Shown piece after piece: positions 34,301 to 47,178 of a stretch of DNA of 64,000 nucleotides. Source of the stretch: Paramacrobiotus metropolitanus (taxonomy: Eukaryota; Tardigrada; Eutardigrada; Parachela; Macrobiotidae); contig NW_026570327.1 of NCBI RefSeq assembly GCF_019649055.1, positions 1-64,000 on the forward strand, given 5' to 3'. The notes below the pieces were generated by a model. It made no database searches, was not told where the DNA came from, and saw only the letters and a program-made list of their open reading frames with translations. Numbering within the stretch: position 1 is the first letter of the stretch; each line of letters opens with the position of its first letter. A program made the translations under genes and the position numbers.

Positions 34301-37300
34301 AAAATCTCTGCATGTTGATTTGGATTCAGAATGATTTTTAACTTATGTAATTGACGTTGGGAGATGAGTCGATTTAAAACCTTCTGTCGGATTAATGAGG
34401 CAAATCAGGAAAAGTTGCTGACAGCGGCGAAAATGGGCATTAACGAGATAGGAAGGCCGCGATGAACGGAGACAGGAAAAATGATGCTTGTTGGCCACAA
34501 GAAGATGATCCCTGTCAAAGTCATTAATCTACGGAAAATGTCAAACGTTTTACCGAGATTTTTCTAGGGCGGATTTATCATAGAACCGGCATATTGTCGG
34601 CGCGGCACCAAGCTCAACCGGCAAATAATCCCCCGTAATAGCACACATCCTCATCCCGGTAAACTCAACGAGCCACCACGTATGCATACACCGAGCTGTC
34701 ATCCATAAATGCGCGCGAGAGAGAAAATTATTTCGTCCCTTCTCCCACAACGCGAGGTGCCCCCAAATGTTAATTCCCCTTTATCCAACATAAAGTTGGC
34801 CCGGCTCAGTATTTAGATAAGAGAGCAAAATGGGAATACCCGCAAGTTTCTTAATGGAATTCTATTCTGTGGATTATGGGCTTATGCAGTTAAGGGTAAA
34901 AACACACCGCGGGGCATCGCGATTCATAGGCTGTCCACACTGCACTATAGCATACACCGAGGCATTGAGCCCTGATTTCGGCGTCCTGCACATTCATCAG
35001 GAAAATGAGCGCTCGTCCAATTCATCCCTCACAGATCTAGTCAATATACACACATACAACACACCGGACTCCGAAAATGCCCGTTAAGCTACTTTAACCG
35101 TTCGTGCGGCGCGGGCACTGACGGATGTCGAATGAGTTAGGATAATTGACGCGCTTGCAGAAAAAAAGGGACTTTTCGACAAATAAGCACCACATACACT
35201 GATATACAAAAGCATATATGCATAATGTACATGACGCTATCAGTCTGTGAGAAATCTCCTTGCATTGCGTGTATTGATTCGCTACTTTTCGACGGACGTT
35301 TGTCATTATCGCCGCAATGGTATATTTACATGACATACTTTTTCATCAAGAATACTGTTTTGTGCAGATTCACAGAATTCAAAGTGTTACAAATTGTATT
35401 CCATGGATAATAAAGCGCGCTCGATCGCTTACATTTAATTACGTTGCATTTAATTATATGTTATTCCTGGACCGACGCGGCTGTATATATAACACTGACT
35501 AGTAATCTAGTATCAATTTCCGTCTGCCTGTCACATTCAGTAAATTATATTTCGTCGAGAGCTTACTCATACGACATTTGTGTAATTTCTATAAAAGTGT
35601 TTTTCTATGCCAAGTATGTATGTACGGTTTCCAAGAGGGAAAATCACTTTACGTTGTGATTACGTCGTTACAGTCGTCCCTTGAAAACACGATTGATCAT
35701 ATATATGCGTCTATTGATACTGCATTTTAAGTGACATTTTCCGTCGATCCTTACCTTTTTGTTAACAAGCTGGGATAATAAATGGGGTCGCCGGGGTTGT
35801 TACAACCTGCGACTAATAGGCATCCAAACACAGATCCAGGGCGGATAAGGATCTGGCCGCTGCACTGCCACCGGTAACTGAATCGCTCTGGATAAACAGG
35901 TAGTACGATCAGCTATTTATCACCCGAATACACATCACATTCAGCGACGATCATCTTTCATCCCCCTCCGATCATCTCACGGTAGATCAATGGATTGTGT
36001 TATTTGTGTATAACGTAACTTTTATTCATTAACCAACCGGTAACCATCAGCGCCTTATGAATGCTGAGTTGATCACCTGCACGGAGAGAACCGAAATTAA
36101 ATATGCATATTTAATGTTCAATGCCGTAATTGCAAAGCGTTCAGCGATGCGCCAATGCATGATGTCCAATAAAACATTAATTACGGTCAATTTTGCGTAA
36201 TTCCAATGTAAAGTGATCAGAACTATTTGTGAATGAGACAGAAATTAAATATTTATGTGCAGTGGCCCGGGTCAATCATACGGCACTTAAACGTATTTAT
36301 GCTTGCAACAGGCATCGGCAGGACGACAAATTCCACAAATTTAAGTTTATCAACGTGCTTGTTCTGATTCCTATCTAATGCGGATGCTTGAATCTTGCAG
36401 TAAAACCTCGTAATTAATTGAACGTTCATTTCGTTACGTACCTGCATCAGTTAGTTAAAACCAGGCCGGTTATCCGATAGGAGAAACCCGCGAAATAATA
36501 ATTAACCGGTGGTAACAGATATTATGTTGATGCCGGGATGCACGTGCATCCAGGAAAACACGGCTACTTTTTTCCGGGCAAATGGAAACGGCAGTTGCAC
36601 AGCTGCCGAGTGTATCCAATCAATCAGTTAGCACGCGCGCGCGCCCAAAGAAACAACTGGGTTAAACCAAGCATGTTCAGTTGGGGCACAAGACGAAAGA
36701 CATATACACAGATGGTCATATATATATAAGGCGACCGGGACATAAAGTGAGAGGAGGATTTCTCTGTGTAGATTTAATGCCGATACGGGATAATGATCGG
36801 GCGGAAAAAAGACAAAATGTTTACGGGCCGGGATGGATCGTACGGGTATATGCAAATTGATCCACAATGACCTTAAAGCACAAAACGATCATGATCCGCT
36901 CCTCCATAAGGAAGCCACGCGGAGACAATTCAACAATTCCCGCCGCACTCTATACGGCCAGCTGCAGTGCCAACGACGTCCAATATAAATTCACACCGAA
37001 TCAATAAAAAAGCACAACAAGAAGCCATTTTCCCGTGTGGCATTACATGGGTATTATAGGGAAGGAAGCGTTTTTGCCGGGGCTTGTCAAGCGATATATT
37101 ATTATATGTCTCTCCCTCGGCTGCGGATATATGTGCGCTCAGATACAACACCGATCGCCGATCGGCCCCCTCCTTGATACCGGCGCGTGTACAGGCTATA
37201 ACGATAAAAGCCCGTTTGGGCAATCAGGCAGAAAGAAAACAATAATCAAGAAAGTCTATTTGCCGTGGATGTCCATTGCGATGTTTATGGGACGATGTTG

Positions 37301-40300
37301 GCAATCAAAGAGGCAGTCAAGTGTCGATCGCTTCGATATCCAATGTAGCAACATTGGTCGCCGTATATCGCTGCAGCGGCCACAGGCGCAGACAGTCATA
37401 TACCAGCACATAACACTGATACCAAATCCCCATCGTGCCGGGTGGGAGGTCCCCCTGATGGCCGCATTCGAGCAAGGGAATGGGCGGGATGTGAATTAGG
37501 CACATTTTTTCGCCGCCACAAGTACTAACCACTTCTCCGGCTGATTTCAAGAACGTTTCCAGTTGCCATACAGACACCGTAAAGAAACATACTGGATTAC
37601 CCGCTATGCGCAATTGTATCTTCTACATCTTGAGTATTTTACTTGATTAAAAAGTTTTACATAATTATTTTCAGTAAATCGAAAACATTCCATAATCTCC
37701 GCTGCGTAACGTTAATTCAGCGCTGCACAAATTTGTATTTCGAACAAAATTTAAAAATAAAAGGTTTTTTGACAGTTTCAACAATAAATACACAAAATGT
37801 TTAGCAACTTCAGACGACGAAACGATAGACTACATTAAACATTTTAATGGATGTCGTAACAAATGTTATTTATTATAAATGGCTCATGGAAGAATCGGCG
37901 TCTGCAGTATAAACCCCGCTTCCGCATTGGCGGTTTTTTCCCGTTTTATTACTGTGTAGTGCGTGCGTGCAGTTTTGCGGTTTCGCAATCACTGCAAAAT
38001 TTTCAAGATTATGGTCCAATCGGCAAATGAGTTTTCGCTGCGGTAAACTGCAGTGGCAGCCTGTAACTGATCTTTGCCGGATGCGTCACGTTTCGTCTGT
38101 ACACGAAACTTTTCCATCCAGCAATCCATCACCGCCCATAACCCTACGTACCGACCCACATTATTTTCTGGAATAGACACACCGTGGTTTTCTTGAACAA
38201 CCACATCGCTGTAAATAATCACTGCATTGCACCACCGCCATCAACTTGACTGGCCATTCTGCCAGCACTCGAGCTGTTGCCGCGCTGTGGCATCGGTTTT
38301 CTGCTGCTGTCAGACGTGCAGCTTTTTGTCTTGGCTATCAGCTGCGACAACATATCTCTCCCGTCCCTGCACATGTTCTCGATCTGTGCGCCGAAGCAGT
38401 TGGGCCCGATTCAAAGCGACACTGAATTAATTTAATCTTACAGTTTTCTCTGGCAACCGGAAATTCAGACAGTTACAAGATTGTGTCTGTGTACATTCCT
38501 GTCGTCGATCGGCACCACGGCCAACGCCAGCCGCAACGCAACGCAACACACACAGTCACACACATTGACGCGGACAATGTTTGTTTCCCGACCTATCGTC
38601 GCCCGGCCGCGCGCGCGCTCGCCGACCAGGGATACGCGCTGCTACGGCTGCCGTACAGTGTGTGTATTTGTACAAGGGAACGGGAAGTCTTGATCATGTA
38701 ACGGAATGGGTGTTGCCTTTATCCGGTTGTCCGTCAAACGCGCTGCCTGCAACACTGCCGTGTGTATACTGTACTGTGCAGATATGACATGTGTGCTAGC
38801 TGATCTCCCTTGTTGTCGACGGTTAATGATGTGCCTGATTTAACAGCAAGAAAAAACATCCCATACACACTCTTTCCACTCCAGTAATCCAATTCTCATT
38901 CAATACAGCTCGACAAACGCTTCCCCATAATGCACAAGACCAGAATTCCTGTTTATTCACACAGGATGCTGACAGAAAATAATTGCCAAGATATATTGTA
39001 CGACATTCAAATCTTGCCGTTCGAATCAAAACGCACAAAACCTGATTCGAGTAATTACAAAAATCGCTTAGAAACTGTTGCTATTACTAATTAAAGTTAG
39101 CAAAAATTAGTGTTTACACTAAACATACATCGATTTGATTGTAATTCATCAATTCCAAAACGGTTGCACAAATAAAACTTAATTAATAAACCGTGCACGA
39201 AAAATTGTGTTTAACAATCAACCATATAGGCATATACAAAAACAACTCCACGAGGAAAAATAAAATTACGTGCAGTTGTTTTGCCGTTATATTATTGTAA
39301 AATGCCGGCCCAATCAGAAATTGTTGTTGACTCGATTGCAGTAATGTCATTAAATGAATGACATAACTGTACTCTGGACAATTCAAATTTTGTTGAACAT
39401 ACAGCGGATGCGTCGCATAAGCTATTCATAAATCATATACGATTTTTTTGCCGGTCTCTAGGCAGTTGGCTTACATCTGTCCGTGTCCGCGCGCCTTTTG
39501 AGGGTGCACTTCAGACGTTTAATGCAATAATTGTCGAAAGAGAAGCATGAAAAGCAAAGTGCTGAGGGAACCCCTCGGACATAAATCGACGACGGGCTGT
39601 GTTTAATCGCAGGGAGAATCCGAACATAATACGGCTTTCTTCGCCAACCGGAAGTCCCTGGCTGCCCGGCGAACGGAACCGGGCGCGCATGCAGCAGTTC
39701 GATTCACTAACTACTTTATTTCACTTAGACAGTTTTCCTTGTTCGCTCTCCACTGCTGTTCCAAAGTAAAAATGCACGTCTGCCCTTCAAGTGTCATTCG
39801 ATGCCAGACTTGTGAAAGGTCACGAAAAATGTGTTTCAGTTTGGCGTTTTTCGACACCATAATACGTTAGCAGTTTTTATCGTTTGCAGTTTACACTAGC
39901 CGACAAAGCCATCAGGTTTAAATAGTGAATTGCGTAACACTAAGTTTTTTCTATAAATTTACGCTAGAAAATACAGCATTGAAACCGGTAAAATTTTTTT
40001 GCAGTCGCGATCAAACAGTCGCGATTGCACACCATTTTTTTCAGCAAGGTTTTAACAGAATACTTTCATAAAACTAATCTTAAAATTATTTACTTTGATT
40101 TCTAAAAGTGTTGTAACTCCGAAAAAATTTGTTCGTTTTTTGCGCTTTAGATTTTCTGACCGGCTGGTTTTACAATAATGATAAACAATGAGCATCTGCA
40201 TCCGGATTGACCAATCACAGTGGCGTGGTGGTTTGCGCGTGGGAGTTTAGTTTAACCTGGTATTTCGTTGTGGTGGCTGCGACGGTGGTTATTTCATTGC

Positions 40301-42073
40301 CGGTGATGTACGGAACAGCCGTATCCCATTAACATTTGCTGGAGTTCATGGCCTGAGTCCTTGTACAGTTATACACAAGATCCATAATCGTATGTGCTGT
40401 CTGCAAATTCCAATCCGTGCCAGCACAGACGCTGGTTATTTGCTCTCATCCGCATCACTGCCGTTTTACCGTTTGACGCTCGAATACAACCCGGGCGCCG
40501 GCATGTTGCGCGATTCCCGGTTGCAGCCGCGGATCGAAAGACGGTTTGGAGGAACATCTTTTCCCCGGAAAATCTCACCAGTCACAAGCAATTGACATAA
40601 CCATTTTGCCTCGCTTCGATTGACGGATGATGTAACCGTGTACGAATGTTCCCCCATCCAGTCATCCAGTTGAAACAATTTGTTAACATTTCGTTTTTTC
40701 CTAGTTACTGCTTCACCGAACAGTTCTGTCGGCGATTCGTCACACAAGTGGCTAAATAAAACTTTAATCTTTCATGATCTGAATCGGTCTGTTTATCGTG
40801 ACGAGGCCGTTAGGGAAACGTTGAGTGCGAATGTTGTAAAGTGTTGAAATGTAGCAATAAATTATCCGAAATTATTATGGTATTGAGCTCATAAAGTGAT
40901 TAAGTATTACCGTACGCGCTCTGAGCTCTCCAGCGCTGCAGACACTGTACGCGGTATTTACCGTGCGATCCGTCATCTTAATTTCTTACTTTAAAAAATT
41001 AATTATTCAAAAATTAATCACATAAGTATGCTTGGTATTCCAATATAAACAAATACATTTTCAACGAATGCCATTTCAAAGTGCATCCAGCCCATCTGCC
41101 GATATAATTATTATTTAGAAATCTTTATTTCGATTATTCCTTCCTAAATTAAAATTAAAAATTCAACGTTTCAATGGATTCTTGATTTCTGAATTTCTGT
41201 ACTCCGATTACCAAAATTAACACAATAATTTTGATATTATTTTTATAATTTTTGTAAGCAACTGTGAACGCGGGTAACGTCAAAATTCCTATTCAAAAAT
41301 TTCAGAATTCAACTTAACCAAGACATATACCAAAATAACCATAATGTCACCCAGAAAACTCGCACAGTTGCACAGCGCAAAAATTAATGGATAAGTTGTT
41401 GGTATTCCTGTTGGAAAAGCGCTGACACGGATCTGATTTATCACGGTCATACTCGTAGAAAACGAGTGGCATGATATTTCGAATGTTATTAGGCAATTGA
41501 AATGACGGTTAACACCTCGTCCAACCCATTTGGACTCAGTCTGTTGCTAATTTGACGATCATTTTTTACACGACTTCGCCGTACTAGCCCTACTCTAACC
41601 GACTAGCAGCGCTAAGAAAATCTTTCACAAATCCAAGGCATACCCATTAGTCAGTCAAGTAGAAAAATGTTCCACAGATGTTGACAAGCTACAAACTTCT
41701 TTGCCGTAAATTCTTCTACTCAGACTTAATTTAGCCCACTCATAAATTAAAATTCCTTCCTCTCAATTCGCATTGTTTTAAATTACAAACACTGTAGAAA
41801 AACAGATCATGATCCATGATCCACAATGTCAGGTTGGTGCCTCGAGCTTCTTTTCTATGGGATCTTTATGTTACTTCCTCCAGGAAGAAGACCACAAAGT
41901 ATACTGCCATGTTAATGCAACAAAAGGAAAGAAGTTTAGCAAGACTGCTGACGAAGGCCACTGTAAACACTTGACTCGTTAGCATTTCAAAATAATTTTA
42001 GCAACCGTACAAAAACCAGGGCGTAATTAGCGAAAAAAACTAACAGAAAATGGTCGACAGATAACAAGCGGTT
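28380..42073. other. Gene-poor 13.7-kb intergenic region
   Basis: No gene with family support was found between the receptor and NARS1. Frames are short, and splice-compatible chains with protein-like content were not seen. It holds a duplicated ~28-bp motif at about 28672–28722 (CGTCGT[GT]GATAT…AAATAC[AT]TCATACG), short GC-alternating tracts (36634–36644, 38603–38615) and several TATA-like strings (for example 36717–36730). One cysteine-rich minus-strand frame is at 28937–29170. The 8-mer TACTCGTA is nearly absent (two copies, 28727 and 41450). Much of it may be regulatory DNA or introns of genes not recognised here. Confidence 0.45.
28937..29170 (-). CDS. Cysteine-rich open frame, doubtful
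   Basis: A 77-codon minus-strand frame has seven or more cysteines, in SCVDGDKKC, GCMRWC and ADECCTQY. An acceptor-like TTTTGTGTAG lies just upstream. There is no ATG at the beginning of the frame, so it would have to be an internal or last exon. It sits on the same strand as and upstream of the receptor gene, but no link is shown. Function is unknown and it may be chance. Confidence 0.15.
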   Translation of the reverse strand: MCRLIIRSVSSFSKASCVDGDKKCYFDINLLSTLARLIEPLQGCMRWCTDSDFHPADECCTQYHTLKIFGIDVMPLS

Positions 42074-45000
42074 TTATGGTTTACACCGTTCAACGAATCG
42101 TGGATACAGCGTACAATCGCGAATATGATACCGGTTGCACATCCACGTCAAGTAGCGCTCCAATCCCAATCCGTAGCCACCATGGGGATGGGTGCCGTAC
42201 TTGCGCAGATCCAGGTACCAGTAGTACGTATCCGGGTTCAGACCGTTCTTCTTAAAAGCCTCCACCAAGTCATCGTACTTCCACATCCTCATCGAGCCTC
42301 CGATAATTTCTCCTACGTTGGGCAGCAGCATATCCACCGATTCGGTCAGACGGGGATCCTCTGCGCAGCGCTGCATGTAGAACGCCTTGATCTCCGCCGG
42401 AAAACGACAGAGCATAATCGGCTGAAAAAACAACCAAACACTCCTTTTAACCGGATAACAATCAAAGTAAATTCGCTTGTTGACACAAACCTCGTTAATC
42501 TGATCAGTCATTTTACGCTCAGGAGCTTCCGGAATGTCCTGTAAGGAAGATAAAAAATAAAATAAAAAGGATAATCTCTAACAAAGGAAAAATATATGCT
42601 CTTTAAGTTCTAAATGACTGGACCACAAACCTCTCCAAATTCGTAAAATGTCCCATCATCTTTCGTGATACTGTGCTCTTTAAGGTACGTAATGGCGTCA
42701 GAGTAGTTCATCCGCCGGAATGGGCGCTTGGGCACCTTGAAATCCTGCGAAAAGTAGGACAGTGTCAATCGACATTCTATTCATTACACTTCAACCACTG
42801 AGCGACAAGCTAACCGATTCCGATAGAAAAATCAACATTCTGGTGAAAAGTCTAAACCTCTGTTTACTGGGTTCAAGTCCTTGATTAAATAAGCAAACGG
42901 TGAATCCATCACTCGCTGCGCGACATCCACAATCAAATCCTCCAATCGATCCAGCATCTCATCAAACGTAATAAACGGACACTCAGCCTCAATGTGCGTG
43001 TACCTGGAAAAAGGCCACCTTAGACACTGGACCAGCGACTAACAAATCAGAGCCTACTCAGCCAGATGACGTCGGGTCCTTGACATTTCCGCCCGATACG
43101 ATTGCGCAATGCAGTACGTATCGCCCAGGACCGGGATGGCCGTCTCCAGGTACAGCTGCGAACTCTGCGTCAAGTAGGCCTCCTCGCCAAAGTAGTTCAA
43201 CTTAAACAGCGTCGAGCCGCCCTCCACCTGCGTCTGCACGAGCGTCGGCGGGCTGATCTCAAAATAGCCGCGATCGCGGTAATGGTCACGGAAGGCGTTG
43301 ATCAAGACAGATCGGGCTTTCATGACCTTCGACAACTGAAGAGGAAGCGAAATCACAACAATCCCCAGAAAAGAAAACAAGTGGGCGTGTAAATTTTGTA
43401 CCGTTTCTCCGCGTAGATGAATGTGACGGTTATCCAGCAACACGTCCACACCCGATTCTTCGTTCAGAAGGTTGTCCACACCGCCGGCCGGTGATGCACC
43501 GATCAGCTCCCAGTAATCCACTTCCATTTCATGCCCGTCCGGAGCCGTTTGACCTTCTGGAACCGGTTTGATCACACCGTACAGAAGCACGGCTGCTTCC
43601 GTAGCTAATGTCACGGCTTCGTATGTTTGGCACTACAATATCACGAACATGCGAACCAGAATCACAACATAAACAAATAAAACAGATTACAGAAAAACTG
43701 ATATCGGAGCAAAACACAACAGTGAACAGATTCGGTATAATATTGCCCAACCGGACCGGAAATGAAATTTCTATTCAAATAACGACTAACACTGCCGTTT
43801 CGTACTAGTTCACCGGCTGTGATCACCAAACAAGATTTCGGAAACAGAAATTCTCCAGCGTATTTCGTTGAAAAGGAAATACTAGCAATTATCTGGCGAT
43901 CTGATTTTTTTGCGTATTTTTTTCCAAACTGGCACTGCTTGCAATCGTGCAGCAAATTGTATGATGCGTAGTACTTAGACTTCAATCTCGACACTAGTTC
44001 ACCGACTGTGGGCACTGTAGAGATGTAGACTGTTAACACTACAATTGACCACATGCTAAGCATAGTGCACGAATGCTCTTACCATTTCACCGGTCAAGAC
44101 GCACTGGAGATAACCAGTTCCATCGCGCAGCGTGATGAACCACAGCACCTTCCCTTGTCGTCGCAGATGATGCACCCATCCGTAGATCTTCACGCGAACA
44201 CCACGGCTTTTTGTTGCATCGCGGATTTTTATCTAATCACAACAAATCACTGCAGATTAAACGGATTGTCGACGCAAAATTATTCCTAGCTTTACCTTGG
44301 TAGCTGCGGGAAGACTAGGGTTTTCCTTGATGGTGACGGATTTGGCCTGCTCGAGATTCTTTTCCCTGCGTTCTTTATCCTCTTTTTCTTTCTCCGCCTG
44401 TTTGTCCGCTTTTCGCTGATCTTGTTGGTACAATTTCTTGGCTTTCTTCAGCGCCGAATCGGATATGGGCAGCCATTTCTGGAAGGGAAAAATATTTCTG
44501 TGATTAAAAAATCCACGTCACTATACAATATTATGGCAACGTTAACTTCCGGTCTGAACGAAGTGTTCGCAAAAAGCAAAAAAGCCACAGCAGGTACAGC
44601 CAAAAATCTTTAGCCACACTGTTTCAGCCTTCCATTGAACAGATACTGGACACAGCAAGGGATGCTAAATTAGTACTGCACTGAAAATTGGTAGCATTAA
44701 CGGTGCCACGATAAAGTATCCCAGTAAAATATTAAATAATCATCATCAATGCACGGAAAACGTGGCAGTTTTCAGAATTCACCTGAAACTAAAAGCAGTA
44801 CTCGTACCTGCTGGGCATCGCCGCCATCGGCACTCCCTTCTACCATAATGTCCACATCATTTCCGTCAGAATGCCGCAGTGCCTAAAGTCAAATTTTGGT
44901 CCAATTGCATACGGACAGATCACAGACAGTTCAAAAACCATCGGAACTCGGAAGTTCTTCGACCATATGCGATATCGTCTTCATTTTTGGTGCTGCTTAC

Positions 45001-45226
45001 GCAAATGGCAGTCTTGAAAGGCTTTCCCTCCGATCCATTTCCCGTCTCGTCACTGCCGTTTTTATCCGAGATGTAAAGCGTAGCTGCAATAACGGAAGGC
45101 TTTGATAGTTAAGAAGCGTATGAGTACAAGTTCACTGTTAAAAACCTGGAATACACTCAGTACAGTTCAAAATCTTCGACGCATGAAGGACAACAAACCT
45201 AATTTTTTCGTAGCTTCTTCAGTCAT
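42074..45226 (-). CDS. NARS1: Cytosolic asparaginyl-tRNA synthetase
   Basis: This class II enzyme charges tRNA(Asn) with asparagine in the cytosol. Eleven exons in consistent phase are 45226–45199, 45083–45001, 44882–44808, 44478–44296, 44232–44083, 43632–43402, 43335–43058, 43003–42868, 42744–42631, 42538–42491 and 42421–42074. They give 557 residues (human 548). The N-terminal extension ([14 protein letters not shown]…KPFKTA) and the charged helix ([19 protein letters not shown]) are as in animal cytosolic enzymes. Next come the OB-fold anticodon-binding domain ([21 protein letters not shown]) and the catalytic core. Motif 2 ([15 protein letters not shown], about 328–343) and motif 3 ([13 protein letters not shown], about 523–535) are intact. 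The 28-nt first exon (MTEEATKKL) was chosen by phase and homology. It is divergent from INTS3. Confidence 0.95.
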
Positions 45227-47178
45227 TTCTTTCGTAAAGACAGATCAACACTAACAATTTAGAGACCCACAGACACGCAAAATTCAATCGCGAAAATAAT
45301 TAAATTTGTAAATTAAAGAGAAATGCGATTATTCCTTTTATGCACCTCCGCAGAACACAAACCGGAGAAATTGCAAGTCTGATTTCGTACGCACTTGTGA
45401 GTAGTGGGTTCGCGATTACTGTTAGCGTAGCGATGTACACCATAAGGGAACCCTGCCCCAAATGAGGATAGCTTTTTATGGAGGCGGAAAACGCAGCATG
45501 TTCTTCGCTACGTCGGTGGGTCATAGATTAGATTGGCTACGAGTAAGTACGTAAGTACTGATGCCACAAATGACCGGTTTACATCAGGCTACGACGTGTG
45601 TAGGACTGTGTGAACATCCGATGCCGCACTCGTGTACACCGGAACCGGGTTCAGCGTGGTATTGCAAATTTGCAATGGTCAATGAGATATCATGCTTTAT
45701 ACCGATACTACAACTGTCTGTGAGTACTTTTTTGTAACCTTTTGACGGTCCGAAGAAACCAAAACAAGAAAAAGCCGTGTTTCGCGGAATTGCGATACAG
45801 AAGAAGGGATAAGACGGATACGCAGAGCTCTACAGTAGAGGCTAAGGCCTACAGTAGAGCTCTAGTCGGAGGCACTCGTAGTCGTCTGACTCGCTGGCGC
45901 AATCGCGCCGTACTCGTAAGTACTGATTTTGTTACATAGGCGCCTTGCCTTAGGACAGCAGCACCAACGCCACGGCCTCATGGGGAGCGTTTCTGCAGTT
46001 TCGGACTTCCGGAAACTTTCCCAAAAATTTTGGGAATGCTTACGGTGAGCAAGATTGCTAAGATTTTTATAGTCCAACAAGACTCCATTATTGTGAGCTA
46101 GAATAATGGAGTCTCGATGGACTATGAAAATTTACTGCAGATAAACTGTGTTGGCAAGTTTAAAGAATTCATTTTAAGTTAAATCACAGTACTTCCCAGT
46201 TCCTACTTCCTACTCGTAGAGAGAGAATCGGAAGTGTCCAAAATTTTACTGTGTATAAACTATAAACCAGCCTGAAATCCTGAGGCATTATACAACCGGT
46301 AAGGCATGTAACAAACAATTTACGAAGTGATTTTTGTTTCCATTGATATTCAAAATTCTCGGACTTTGTATCCCACATCGGGCCACACACAGTCACACAC
46401 TCGTTTATGAATGCCGATTGCCGAGCGCCGACATGACTATTCAAACTTGTTTTACCGTATAAAGAACGCACAGACGGTACAGCACATACTATTAGTGCTT
46501 ACTTAAAATGTGGAGACTTCAGTAGGTACAGTGCTGTTCTTGTTATGGGAATGGATGTGTTTGTTGATGCCCTGCAGAATTCAGACCAATCCACAGTCTC
46601 GCTGTCAGCCGGCTTTGCGAACTTCCCGCGTGCGGGGCACCTAGTGCCCATTAAGACCAAAATTCCTGATAACACATACCGAAGTTTGGGCTTGGAAACA
46701 GGATTGTACGTTACTGGTATCTCATAAATTGCAATGCAATTATGCAACCCATAATCACTTTTGTGTTCTGATTGTGAGCTGATGATGTTCTCCGGTCAGT
46801 TAATGGCGAACAAATGAAAAAGAATGGTATTAAACAAGCCACCCGCCACGGGGCAGCGCTCCTAAACCAAGTTCAGATTGGGTATATTTTGCGTTCATTT
46901 TCGCGTATACCAAACGCTTACAGCCATTTCGACTGTAAGGAAGCCTATACAGGGATGCAGCGATTGTCACGTGATGCGTACCGTATTTTTATTGCGGGTA
47001 CATCCATCGTGACTGCAGATCGTTTCAAAGCTTGATTTTCACTGGTTGCTAGCAACCGTGAGCTGAATTTGGAACACAGCCAGGGCTGTTGGCTCCGCCC
47101 ACTACTGCAGGCCTCGATGGAAATCTAACATTTTGCGCCTATATAAGCCGAGTGCGGGCGAATCGCGAATTAGTCTTG
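45227..47178. promoter_or_regulatory. Region between divergent NARS1 and INTS3
   Basis: About 1.95 kb must hold both promoters. TATATAAG at 47140–47147 lies about 40 bp before the chosen INTS3 start and could be its TATA box. It contains three TACTCGTA/TACGAGTA copies (45538, 45911, 46211), an imperfect inverted repeat GAGCTCTAC(A/T)GTAG at about 45823–45862 and a strong hairpin at about 46063–46127. No further gene was recognised. Confidence 0.5.
46063..46127. repeat. Hairpin-forming inverted repeat
   Basis: ATAGTCCAACAAGACTCCAT and its near-complement ATGGAGTCTCGATGGACTAT form arms of about 24 bp with about two mismatches and a short loop. It resembles a solitary MITE or foldback remnant. 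Confidence 0.75.

Noticed and set aside
37900-38700. GC-rich stretch with several overlapping frames that might be a gene
   Set aside because: No frame shows domain similarity or a consistent exon chain; it could be a promoter or 5'UTR but nothing supports a call.
42860-42885. A GGGTTCAAGTCC string that looks like a tRNA T-arm/B box
   Set aside because: It lies within the NARS1 exon on the other strand and no acceptor stem or anticodon arm surrounds it.
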